Source of the DNA: Cryptococcus deneoformans JEC21
Lineage: Eukaryota; Basidiomycota; Tremellomycetes; Tremellales; Cryptococcaceae
Assembly (NCBI RefSeq): GCF_000091045.1
Contig: NC_006670.1
Span: 1,378,861 to 1,442,860 of the forward strand
Direction: 5' to 3'
Length of the DNA stretch: 64,000 nt
Shown: in pieces, positions 24,101 through 35,660 of the stretch
How positions within the stretch are numbered: the stretch's first letter is position 1
Layout: each line of letters starts with the position of its first letter
Position numbers and translations under genes: made by a program
The notes under the pieces: model-generated
What the model saw: the letters and a program-made list of their open reading frames with translations, nothing else
The model's database searches: none
Told to the model about the DNA's origin: nothing

Positions 24101-25185
24101 ATGTGCTCACATTTGTCGTCAATCAAGGGCTCTACTCGCCTGTTCACGTGGGTAATCCTCGAACTGGCTGAATTCCTCCCTTCATGGCTAATAATCAATA
24201 CAGACTGTCCCTATCCTTGTCACGTTGGAGACCGCCGAAGATCCAGTTGTATCTGAACGAGCTCTCGCTCTGCATAACACACTTCACGCCAAACATGCGA
24301 GCCTTATCCATGTCTTGTTCATGGATTCGGCCAAAGCGTCTTACCAATATCAGCGTAATATCTCTGCAGAGCCCTCTGGACATCGTAATGGTGTCGCTTT
24401 GCTATCAAAGTGGTATGTCATGTTGCACGAGAAGAGGAGCTGGAGGCACGATTTTTTGAAGGCTCTATGTAGGGCGTTCGATGGGGATTTGGAGGATCAC
24501 ATGGTAAGTTTCAGCGGATCTTTCAGCCCATCAAACTAACTGACACCTATACAAGGACATCGGCCTGGTTTTGTATCTTGCCGAAAACCTGGCAACTTTG
24601 GATTATAAGCTACAAGAAGAACCCATGACTGTCGTTCAAGCCCTTAACAGAGTTGTGTCCACTTGTTCTCACCTCGCCGCACTCATGGAAGAAGCAGCCT
24701 TGGAGGGTGAGTCGACTGAGTCACTTGAGGGAAAGAAGGTGCCCTTGGGAAAATTAAGCGGGGAAAGTATCGACGCGAGCAGACTGGCGGAAGCGAGCAT
24801 CGTGGTCGGGTTGGCATTGCTGGTGAAAAATCATCTAGTTGCATTATACCATTTACCTGAAGAGTGAGTTCATATGTTATTTTGATCACTGTCTTTGCTT
24901 AACCCTTATCAGCAAATGCGCGAGTCATATACCAGGCAAAAAGTCTACGATCGGAGACAAGCCAGCTCAGAGAAGAGGGATGCAAGTGCTGGAACTGAGT
25001 AGGATGCCGTTGGCCAGGGGTGTCGTCAGTATAGGAGACTTCAAAGAGCAACAGGTCGCGGTAAGTTTCCCAACACCGTTCAATACATCCAGAGCCCTGT
25101 ATAGAGAGCTGACGGACTCGACGCGTCTTAGTTTTCACGGCTATTGCAAGAGGATGGAACCTTGTCTGAAAAGGAAGAATTGTAG
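18167..25185 (+). CDS. SCC2: Cohesin loading factor Scc2/Mis4/NIPBL
   Basis: The HEAT-repeat subunit of the Scc2-Scc4 complex, which loads cohesin onto chromosomes in the nucleus. It starts at ATG 18167 (MPQQHPLVQVDQADYG). The first 500 or so residues are disordered, rich in Pro, Gln, His and Ser, with a PHPHPHPHPQPH stretch near 19060 and an acidic EEEEEEEDKLDWGDE segment near 19600. The long helical-repeat body then runs through about 18 introns. Family-diagnostic blocks are LEERLSDVSPGVRDAAVELV and DTGLSVRKRVIKILKGI, followed by MIALTDDRDPGIK, as in the central NIPBL HEAT array. The C-terminal conserved region includes FLASEVRKR and later HNTLHAKHASLIH. The last exon is FSRLLQEDGTLSEKEEL, stopping at 25183. 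The estimated size, near 1,950 residues, suits fungal Scc2. No defect is visible. Confidence 0.9.
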
Positions 25186-26612
25186 GAAAAAAAGATTATT
25201 CACATGTTGCTATCTGCATTGTTCTGTCAATGGGTTCCTGGGTTGGGTTATGTACATTGTACGCATATAATATTCGCTGGGAAGATATAATAGTAGTATA
25301 CATTCCTGTCGGGACTGAGTATTACCTGCTTAGTACGTAGGTGTATATAGCTAGATTATTATGCGTAATCAGCACCTCCGCAAACCGTCTCCCATTTAAT
25401 TATGCTGCTGATGGAGGAAAGTCATCATACGCCACGACGCCTTACTGCTTCTTGTTGACAAATTGTTGTTGGATTTCTTTCACCGTTTCTTCCCAAAGCG
25501 CCCCCCCTTTCCAGTAATCAGTTCTTGAGGTTTGACGATTCTCTCGAAGACGAAAGTGGCTTTTGGGTTATGCTCATCACTCTGCCTACCAGTTCACGCT
25601 CGAGGAGATGAGCAGGAGTGATATGTGGGCTACTGCTGATCATCCATCATTAGTGTTCATGTATGGTCCACTTTTTCAGCACCGGAGAATTTAGAGTTTA
25701 GTTTTGCATAGGTGTATGCATTTATCTTTCTGTGTGACTGTGGATTGATATTTTATATCTCCTGGTAGCTTTTCCACACCCTGTCCATTGTATCGGTATT
25801 TGGTGAGTTCGAACTTCTGACTTCTAGGCATGCAGTACGTAGAGGAGGCCAACGACGTTGTGTTAAGTAGTAGTCAGTCTAACAAATGATGACGTATTCA
25901 TTCGTATGCCATCGGTCCCCGATGCACCCGCCGATGCACCCGATCGATGCTTCAGGTGAGAGATCTCCGGACTCTTCATTATCCGGTGGAGGTGAAACAG
26001 CCTTGCCGCCTTTGTTGTTCTTTTTTCCTGGGAACGGGTCATTTTTACAGACAAAAAGCGGTACATAAGGCACAGCATATGATGTAACTCACAGGTGAAT
26101 TGTATAGCCATGGAGCATGAAAGCCGTCGGCCAAGGGTACGTGTAAAGGGCGGGTATGGCTATAGCCCAGTGACAGGGGAGAACGAGTAGGGAAAGCAAT
26201 ACGCGTACGTGTTTCTGGGATTTTTCACGATGTGTTTTGTTGATCGAGGGACGGGGATTGTGTGAAACGAGGCGAAGATAATTTACTTTGGCTTCAAGGG
26301 TCTCATGCTTCAAGGAGAAAGGAATAAACTGCATCGGATGTGAGCTTATATCAACATCTCACACGAAAAGGCAAACAAACCAAGATCCGTCCTGCCCTCG
26401 GCGCTACAAGGACATCACCCTACTGACACCTCCCCTTGGCGCACGGACCTCGCGCCTCTGTCGACGAGCAGCTTGGGGGCTTTTGGACCCTCTTCCGCCT
26501 CATTTCCTAATTTTGACTTGGATATTTTGTGCAGTCGACGCCAACGGGTAGGTCTCTGCGAGGGATACAGCGGGAAGAACGCTCTCACAGCCAAGCCGCA
26601 GACACCGCCACC
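25186..26612. other. Intergenic region upstream of chitin synthase
   Basis: About 1.4 kb on the plus strand between SCC2 and the chitin synthase. It should hold the SCC2 3' UTR and a long promoter/5' leader for the chitin synthase. A short tandem direct repeat CCGATGCACCCG occurs around 25919-25941. Open frames on either strand lack family features. Confidence 0.45.
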
Positions 26613-29600
26613 ATGCCGCCAACCAGCTCAGAAGCACCATCTCATCGCTTCTCTCATCTCGACCAGAGATCAGCTGCAGACACTCAAGAAAGCTCTCCTG
26701 TTGACGGTAATCATGATCCGCGCAGACAATCAACCAGTTTCGACCGGCCAAACCCATACGCTCAGCGGGACCTATGTGCTGTTCCAAATCAGTCGCAATT
26801 CACAAACCTTCGTCATCAGCCATACTTGCAGCAAGACCGATCAGGCTCCTTTGAGGAACCACTCTATGAAACCCCACGGCCAGGCCGCAACGTAGGCTAC
26901 GAAGATGCTGAACCGTATGGGTACGAACAGCACGACGGTACGATATGGTCCGAGCGCCCATCGTATTCCGCTCCTTATGATAGCGACATCAAAGCACCTC
27001 TGGACCCTGCCCCTTACACACCCGACCTGGAAGCAGACGGAATGGCCCTCAAGGAGAAAAAGGTGCATGCAACGGAAGTCATGGCGACGACAAATGCTCG
27101 ACGATGGTGGATCAGAATCACATGGATGTTGACCTGGTGGATCCCTTCGTTCTTGCTGGTTCATCTTGGAAGGATGAAGCGAGCGGATGTGAGGATGGCC
27201 TGGAGAGAGAAACTGGCAATCTTCATGATGATCTGTTTGTCCTGCGCGGTTGTCTTGTTCTACATCATCTTTTTCGGGAAGCTGCTCTGTCCGGATAGCG
27301 ACAAAGCTTGGAATGAGACGGAACTGGCAACGCATCAAGGTGACGATGATTACTATGCTGCTATTGCCGGAAAAGTCTACGACGTAAGTTCCAAACAGGC
27401 TGATGACGAGCTAATATTCTAGTTCACAAATTTTTACAAAGCTCAACACTCTGACTTGTCCTCATATACAACTTCATCTGCTCTTATGCTCGAATTCGCT
27501 GGTCAAGATCTGACCAACTACTTTCCCATGCCGATGACTGTTGCATGTCCCAATCTCGTCACTTCTACCGACCTTACACTGATGTACTCCAACTTTACAC
27601 CCATCGTCCAGTACGCAGTGCATACGTCGGGCCCGTTGCAGACAGATCAGGACACTAAGCTAAACGATATCAACTGGTACACTGACACCCTGAATCCCGC
27701 TCTGGAAGAGTACTACAAGGGATACTATGTTTTTGACAAGTCTTCTATAGCATCTGGCGCTGATTCGGACAGCAAGTGAGTCCAGGCTTTCGAGTTGACT
27801 GCTTCATCTGGCTGATTAAAGATAGATATTGGGCCATTTACAATAATAAAGTCTATGATTTGAGCAACTACATCTATACCGTATCATACTACTCGTCGTC
27901 ATCCGGGACCGATCTTCCCAACTATTCTTTCCTCAACTCTGATATTTCTGATTTGTTTCAGACATCTGCCGGGCAAGATATCACAAAGGATATGGACGAA
28001 AAGCTTTCTGCTTTAACGGCCGAAGATGCAGCAAACCAGATGACCTGTTTGAACAATGCGTTCTACCTCGGAGAGTTGGACTTCAGAAAGACGCCCAAGT
28101 GTACTGTTCAGAATTATCTGCTGTTAGCGTTCAGTATCATTCTCATCGCTACCATCGCTTCCAAATGTGAGTCACGTTATGAGAATCTTGGGCTGATCCC
28201 ATAGTCCTTGCGGCTTTGCAACTCGGATCCAAACGTCAGCCTGAACTGCTCGATAAATTTGTCATTTGCCAAGTACCTTGCTATACTGAAGGTGAAGAAT
28301 CACTCAAGCGCACAATCGACTCTCTTGCGGCTCTCAATTATGACGACAAGCGCAAGCTCATCTTTATCATTTGTGATGGAAACATTGTCGGTAGCGGGAA
28401 TAACCGACCGACACCTAGGATCGTGCTTGATCTGCTGGGTGTAGACGATAAGCTTGAGGCGGAACCTTTATTATTCAAAAGTATCGGTGAAGGAAGTAAA
28501 CAGTTGAACTATGGCAAAGTGTATTCCGGGCTATACGAGTTTGAAGGGCACGTCGTTCCGTGAGTCTCTCTTCCGGATCTTGTCTGCTATCAAACTGAAA
28601 CAATATCAGGTATATTGTTGTTGTTAAAGTCGGCAAACCTAGTGAAATTTCCAAGCCCGGTAACAGAGGAAAACGTGATTCCCAAGTTTTATTGATGCAA
28701 TATCTCAACCGAGTCCATTTCGACGCCCCCATGACGCCGCTTGAGTTGGAGATTTACCACCAGATGCGCAATGTCATAGGTATAGATCCAGCGTTCTACG
28801 AGTATATTTTCCAGGTCGACGCCGATACGAGTGTGGCTCCCGATTCGCTCAACAGGCTTATTGCTTGTACGGCAGACGATCAACAAATTATCGGTATCTG
28901 CGGTGAAACAAAGCTTGCCAATGAGAATGAGAGCTTGACTACTATGATTCAGGTGAGCTTAAGTGTCTGATTAACGTGGAAGTTGGGTTGACGTAGTGAT
29001 GATCAGGTCTATGAATACTACATCTCCCACCACCTTACGAAAGCTTTTGAGTCCCTTTTCGGCAGCGTCACTTGTCTTCCTGGCTGTTTTTCAGTTTACC
29101 GCATCCGTACAGCAGAAGGTGGTCGGCCAGTGATCATCTCCTCAGTCGTCATTGATGAATACGCCGAGCCCAATGTCGATACGCTGCATAAAAAGAACCT
29201 TTTCTCACTGGGTGAAGATCGATACCTAACGACGTTGATGATGAAAAACTTCCCCACTTTCAAGATGAAGTTTACACCTGACGCTATCGCATACACGGTA
29301 GCTCCCTCGAAATGGTCGGTACTACTTTCGCAAAGACGAAGATGGATCAACTCCACGATCCATAACCTTGTAGAACTGTTGTTCTTGCCAGAGATGTGTG
29401 GATTTTGTCTCTTCTCGATGAGATGGGTCGTTTTCCTGGATTTACTTGGTACGATCATCCTGCCGGCCACGTGTGGTTATGTGAGTAACTGCCCTACTCT
29501 CCCTGTCATCGCTGCATTTCCAGAGGCTCACAAGTAGTTTGCAGCTTATCTATCTTGTCATTGTCGTATCTACGGGTAAGGCGGCGATTCCAGTTATATC

Positions 29601-30960
29601 GCTGGCAATGATTGGAGCAACCTACGGTCTTCAAGTGAGTTCATGTCATATATCTATATACCTTACCATCGGGAACGGCTAACACATCTATCAGGCATTG
29701 ATTTTTATCCTGAAACGTGAATTTATGCTTATTGGCTGGATGCTCGTCTATATTCTCGCTTTCCCTGTTTGGTCCGTGTTTTTACCCATCTATTCATTCT
29801 GGTCGATGGATGACTTCAGTTGGGGCAATACTCGGTACGAGTCGTTTTACGTCATTCATCACATGGAGCACTGGAGCTAATAATGCTTCGTATAGTAAAG
29901 TGATTGGCGAAGGCAACCAGAAGACCGTCGTCATTGACGATGACGAACCGTTCAACGAAGGGATGATTCCTTATCGGACCTTCAAAGGTAATCTCTGCTA
30001 TTGCTATACCTTTGGATGCGCTAACCACACATGCACTACCAGAGTACGAATGGAATGCTTGGGAAGCAGCATCACTTCACTCCGAGTCTCCAGTTCCTTC
30101 CGAAAAGTCTCAACGTACGACTCAAACAGGTCAATCCTATCGGCCACATCTCCACCCTAATCGCTCACGTTCTTTCCGTTCATCGGCCTCAGAATTGCCA
30201 CCTGGGGCTGATTACTGGCGAGACTCTTCCCCGCTTGGAATGGGTCATGAATCAGGAAGATTACATCAGGTATCGAGCGACCCAAGCATGAGGGGTGATA
30301 AATCATTCAGCAAAGGAAGGAAGCCAAAAGTGGAGAGGGTGCAGAGCATGGCAGGCATGTCGATGTGGGGTTCTGGCTCAGTGTACGACCCATTCAAGCA
30401 GGCCATGGGCGGCCCAGGTTTCCTCCATCCAATGATGACCGGTAACTCGCTCGCTTCACAAGCGACCTTCTACCCACCTCAAACTCAGTATCCAATGTCA
30501 ATGTACGGATCTCCCATGATGATGACCATGGGCTTGCCTATGATGGGACTGCAACATACTGGTAATGCCAGCATAGCCGGAGGGGTAGCTGGACCGAGGG
30601 GTACTATGATGGCTATGGGGATGGGTGACCAGAGTCGTATGAGTTCATTCAGCATGGGCGGGCCTATGGCGGAAAGCGGTGCCGGTAGGCTGGCCGGACT
30701 GAGTATCAACGAGGAGAAGGAAGTGCAAGATGAGGAGGTTTTGGATAAGTTGAAAGCTTGGTTAAGCAAACAGGATCTCATGAGCGTGTAAGTCAATTAC
30801 TGTATCAATCATTGGCGTATCGGTGATTGATAGAACTTGGCGAAACAGGACGAAGAGGCAGACCAGAGAAGCCATATACACACTCTTCCCCAATGCCGGT
30901 CTTCAAAGCCGGGCAGGATGGCTGAACGAACAGATTGATAGGATCTTGCGCGAATCATGA
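26613..30960 (+). CDS. Chitin synthase, division 2 (cytochrome-b5-like and DEK_C regions)
   Basis: An integral plasma-membrane glycosyltransferase that polymerises UDP-GlcNAc into cell-wall chitin, the precursor of chitosan in Cryptococcus. The ATG at 26613 sits in a good context (GCCACCATGCC). A disordered N-terminus of about 180 residues precedes two membrane segments ([18 protein letters not shown] and [18 protein letters not shown]). Two cytochrome-b5-like blocks follow ([15 protein letters not shown] and [15 protein letters not shown]). The catalytic domain starts at [20 protein letters not shown] and has [29 protein letters not shown] and [14 protein letters not shown], the Walker-B-like, ED and QRRRW motifs needed for activity. 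C-terminal transmembrane helices lead to a Met/Gly-rich tail and a DEK_C-like end ([19 protein letters not shown] spliced to [13 protein letters not shown]), stopping at 30958. No myosin motor is present. Whether it corresponds to CHS1, CHS3 or another Cryptococcus paralogue needs a tree. Confidence 0.92.
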
Positions 30961-31472
30961 TTCCTTCCTCATCACGGATTTTTGACACATTTGGTGGTTC
31001 AGACGTAATTTATGTATTGTAAAAACGTAGTTTACCGCATTTTAGAAAAGCATAGCAACTATTGTTCAAGACGTGACAACCTCATATGAAAAGGACTTTT
31101 TTTGCCTCATCTTTTTAACTTCTCATGTATTTAAATTTGGTTCAAATCCCACCAAATTTAGATCACCCTGCAAAGGCAATTCAGAGCAAGATCGTCACAT
31201 TGCTGGGATGACCGACAGAAAACGGATCCATGCAGGCTACAGGAGGGACACAGTACACTTGAGTTGCTTTTGATGTCAATGACTAATCTGAATAAAATGG
31301 CGAGAAAAGTGACCGAAATTATGCTAATGCTACTATATTGTGTGTGACAGCTAGGCTTGCTATGCTGATATAATAATGTTTGTTGGGATGTATAAATAAT
31401 TAAAAGTGTTGTTAATAAATGAAACCGGATGCAACATTTCTCTCCTCTTCTTTCACCTCCTCTACTCCATAC
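30961..31472. other. Convergent intergenic region
   Basis: About 510 bp between the stops of the chitin synthase and the RhoGEF. It is AT-rich and holds two 3' UTRs. A GGTTCAAATCCCACC string at 31139 resembles a tRNA T-arm but no cloverleaf surrounds it. No gene is seen. Confidence 0.5.
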
Positions 31473-34400
31473 TCAGCCGTTCATCGGGGTGAATGAACTC
31501 CAGATTCCCCGAATGCTCCTTCGCCTCGTTGGCGTATCAGGCACAGATGATCGACTTCCTGATAGTTCGGTAGTATCAATTGCAAGCTCACCACCTACCA
31601 CTGCGGGCGCAGATGAGGTTGGCGCTGATCTCAAGTCCGGACTGGACGTCGACGCTTCCGCTCCCTTCGAGTCCTTCGATTCCTCTTCAAGTTCAAACAA
31701 GCTCGTCGTACTCGGCTTCTTCAGTGACATGAAGCTCATTGACCTTCTTAAAGACTTCTGCAAGGTTTGCACCGATCGCATGGACTGTTTCTCCTGCTTG
31801 TCTTGTTGAACAGCGCTGTTGTACGAGGAGCCATGGGAGGAACCAAAGAAGGAGAAGCCAAAGGAAGAGGAGGGCAACTGACTATGAGGGAGAGGGATTG
31901 AGTACTCCGGAAGGGAAGCATGTCGTCCAGACCGAGAAGCAATGGGCGTCAGGTCATCAACAGGACGTGGTACCGAAGGCGGGGTGGGCGTTTCAGTGGG
32001 TTCCGCCCCGACAGGGCTAATGACAATGGCATCATCATCTGCTTCGTCCTCTATCACACGGGCAAAAGAATTCTGCTCATAGGTAGGAGATAAAACCACA
32101 GATGCGGGGGGCGATTTGTTTCGCATTGTAAGGTAGTTCGCAATGTTCGAGTTGTAACTATTCGTAGTTTTTTGTTTGGTATCATGTTGTCGCCGCCAAG
32201 GATGGCTGACCGGATCCCGCTCCTGTTCCCTCTCGATGTCCCTATGTTGATCCAAAGTCACTGCCCTTCCTTTTCCCTTATCCTTCTTTGACATGAACTT
32301 GAGTACACCTTCGTCTGATAATGGGTTAAACGATGACGACCTTTTAACATGAGGCTTTTTAGTGCCAGTAAGAGATGCCGTAGAGTTGCTTCGGACGAAC
32401 GTTTCACAGCTTTCCCTACCCAGACTGCCAAACTCCGAGGCATTGCGGAAAGGCCCAAAACCACGATCTTCGTCTTTCTCTTCTACTTTCTTGCCCTGAC
32501 CTTTATCTCTACTGAGTTCTGCCGGCTCCTTCACCAACAGCTCTTCAGGGAGGAACTTACTTGGCAAACTTGCCCGCTGACTATGCTTACGTCTCTCAAT
32601 GATTGAACCTCGAACCTCACCAGAGAAGGCAATGTTTTGTGAAGGTTTTATATCCAAGACGCTCATCTTCCGGCGTAAAGCAGGCGGATTGACGACAGCC
32701 TGCCTACTTTCCTCTCTAATTGTCGACTTTTTAAACCCTATGCTCATCCGCGCCATTGAAAGCTCGCTTGAGAAGACGTCCGCCAACCCATTAACGACAA
32801 AATCACGAGCAGCCTGTGAGGGTTTACGGAATATGAGGTCGGGTTTGTTGCGATCAGGAGTGGAAGAGAAGCTACTTCTGATAGGCGATCGAGAGGGGGT
32901 GGCGGGATGGCTATTATGCCCAGGAGAATGTCCGGCAAAGGGCAAGCCAGCTTCTATCTCTCCTTCAACAATGGCCATAGAAGTGATAGTGTGACGTTTC
33001 GTTGTTGGGCTGTTGGCACTAGTAGTCCTTGTGACGACAAGAGGAGTACGTTGTTCCAGGTCCATTGACGCTCGACGAGAACGGGCTTGGCGTAAAGATA
33101 CGCTAGAAGGGAGATCAAACGGTGAGACGTCACATTCTTCGCGGGCGTCCAAAATTCCTCTCTGCCAGTGCACCTTTTCTGCATCGCAACTGGCACCAAG
33201 GTCAAAGATGGTATCCACTACACGGAGTCGAATAGCAAAACCCAAAGGACCTATGAAAACAAGTATCAGTGTCCAGTGACAAATCAGCCGTAAAAGCTCA
33301 ACTTGCCCGCTTCGACATCAACAATGTCGAACAATGACAGTGGTAAATAATGCTTCACTTCATATGTTTTGTTCTTCTTAACCTTTGCAAGAATAAGGTA
33401 TCCCTTGAACAAGAAAGCAGCGAGAGGCTTGACCTTGGCGTGATGCATCGGAGGAACAGGTGAAGCTTGCTGATACATGACATCGAGGGCACCGATGAGG
33501 TAAGTGGTTCCAAGACTTTTAAGAAAAGACTTTGTAACCTGACTGTGGGGTTCAATGCGGTCAATGACAGTATCGGTGGCAATCTTCTTCTCTCGAGCAC
33601 CACGAGCAGCATCCGCAACGTCTCCAAGTGTCTTCATGACGACATACAGCTCCCCCAAATATGATTTCAAGTTCTTCGCTTGATTGAGCCATTCCTCTTC
33701 TGAGAGCTTCTCACTGGAAACCCCGGGGGTGTCTGACGACGTTCCCATGATACGCTGGATAAGGAGAGGGAATTGGCCAAGCCTTTGAACAGGGATATGT
33801 AGATAGTCGGCGAATTGAAGGCGAGACTGATAAGAGGCCGGGATAGGCGAAAGGTCGCCCGCCTCAAGCAACTCTTGCAAGCCGTAATGATGTCGGTTAT
33901 TGTTGAGGAACTGGCAACGCTTCTCAAATGTCTGGATCTCCGCACGGGATGAGATTTTGCTCCATAAATTCGACGTGCCAATAGATTCGACACAATAATC
34001 CTTGTACTGGGCAAAGCCCGCTTCCTGTACAGAATTAATGAAAGAACAAGCTGTCTCAAAGAGCGAAGAGACTTACGGCATCGAGGCACAGTTTCACGAT
34101 TTGTTTGATGGCCTTATCGAGTCTTTCTGACAGGTCAGTTTCCATCTCAATAATCTCGTCCCCCGTTTCCTTTTCAGTCCGTGTCTCAAATACATCTCCT
34201 TCGCTTTTTCTCTTAATCCCCCCTTCCTTGTATCCCACACCTTCCTCTTTGAGCACTTTGATCATGTCATTCTGTAGCCGCTCGTTGAAATCGAGCAGTT
34301 CTACGGCCTTTGGCAAGAGAGCCCTGGTGAAAGTATTAGACAATGAAGGGATGATGGCAGCTTGTGGCAAATAAATAGTAGCGAGGGATCTGAGATGGTC

Positions 34401-35660
34401 AGTGTGGGAAACTGTAGTCTCTACGAGCTCGAGAAGAGCATGCTTTCGCTTTTGTAACCGATTTCGACGCTCTACCTGATTCTCCTTCCACTGCGCGGAT
34501 CTCTGCTGCTTGACAGCGACCAAAGCGATGTCCTTGTTCCCCTCCTCCTTCTCTTTGTCCCCTTTTCCTTCCTTGCCGCTCTTTGCACTTCGTGAAAGGG
34601 AAGTGCTTGCTGAGGACAAAGGGTGAGTATGAGTCAAACTCATAGGTGAGAAAAGCTCGCCAGAGGCAGAAGTCGATGTGTAATTTTCCAAGGACTGGTC
34701 GTCTTGACGAGCAGGAGATCCGATACAGCTGGAATGCGGAGAAAGTCGTTTAGGAGAAGATGACCCGGAGAGATACGTCAAAGCTGACGATTGATTTTCA
34801 CCATCCACACCATCGTCTGGAGAAAACCCAAGACAGCTGATTTTTATAGCTTCCAAAGGAATAGATTTGGTTGGAGCCTCAGCCGTATAAGAGCTTGAGG
34901 ACTGCCCAATATTATATAGCTCCTCATTGTCACCTTGTGACTGCCGCTCACGCGAGCCTCGTCGGCTGGGAACTTTATCCAAACGGAACCCACCTGCGTT
35001 AAACGGCCTCCTACTAGGCCCAACAGTTTTAACTTCTTCAGCATGGTCTGAAAACTGTGGCGGTGTTGAAGATGATCGTCTACGACGGGGTTGGCAGGAT
35101 GGTGAAGTAGCAGGAGCAGATATTCTATCACTCCATCGATTTTGTTTAGCAGAAGGAGATGAACTAGACCTTGACATGGGTACATAGCTTCCCCTTTCGA
35201 ACAAATTCTTGTTGGGAGTAGGTGGTAAAAGACTAGTCTTCAGTTTCCCTTTCAGGTGGGTCGGCGTGTCGCCATTGTCAGGGTAGGCCGAAAAGAGAGG
35301 ATCTTCCGGTGTTGATGGGGGAATATGGATAGGAGGGACATTACGACGGATAGAAGGTGTTGACCTCCCAGAACCAGAACGAGAGCGGGGACGGGACCTT
35401 GACGGAGGCTGAGAGGAGTACCGACCTGCCTTTGGTTGGAACGTTCCGGATACAGATGAAACAAGGGTAGAGTTTTGCACGGCATCCGCCGGAGTGAATA
35501 ACTGTGTCGGCCGTTGCGGATGTGGTAAGGGCTTGGATGGCGTCAGAGGTTCACTAGGAGGAGACTCGCATGGCTGCGGAGAGGGCACTTCTGATTGGGG
35601 GATTGTATCGAGAGATGGAACAGCAATGATGTGGTGTGACAATACAATGATAGGGTCCAT
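31473..35660 (-). CDS. Rho guanine-nucleotide exchange factor (DH-PH)
   Basis: A Dbl-family exchange factor that would activate a Rho-type GTPase (Rho1, Cdc42 or Rac) at the cell cortex. It starts at ATG 35658-35660 (MDPIIVLSHHIIAVPS). About 400 residues of Ser/Pro-rich disorder come first. The DH domain begins near RLQKRKHALLELVETTVSHT and continues HLRSLATIYLPQ; after an intron near 34.06 kb it has LHIPVQRLGQFPLLIQRIM, the conserved last long helix of DH domains. A PH domain follows: KVKPLAAFLFKGYLILAKVK, then YEVKHYLPLSLFDIVDVEAG, an intron near 33.27 kb, and GFAIRLRVVDTIFDLG. The last 550 residues are again disordered, Ser/Arg-rich and ending WSSFTPMNG. At about 1,370 residues with only two clear introns it is unusually intron-poor for the window. 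Partner GTPase is unknown. Confidence 0.88.

Noticed and set aside
25919..25941. Short tandem direct repeat as a possible array
   Set aside because: Only two units of about 12 bp occur, which chance can explain.
31138..31153. GGTTCAAATCCCACC resembling a tRNA T-arm
   Set aside because: No matching acceptor, D-arm or anticodon arm can be paired around it; it lies in an AT-rich 3' flank.
32599..32994. Plus-strand 131-codon open frame inside the RhoGEF
   Set aside because: It is antisense to a long coding exon of Ser-rich codons, which commonly leave the opposite strand open.
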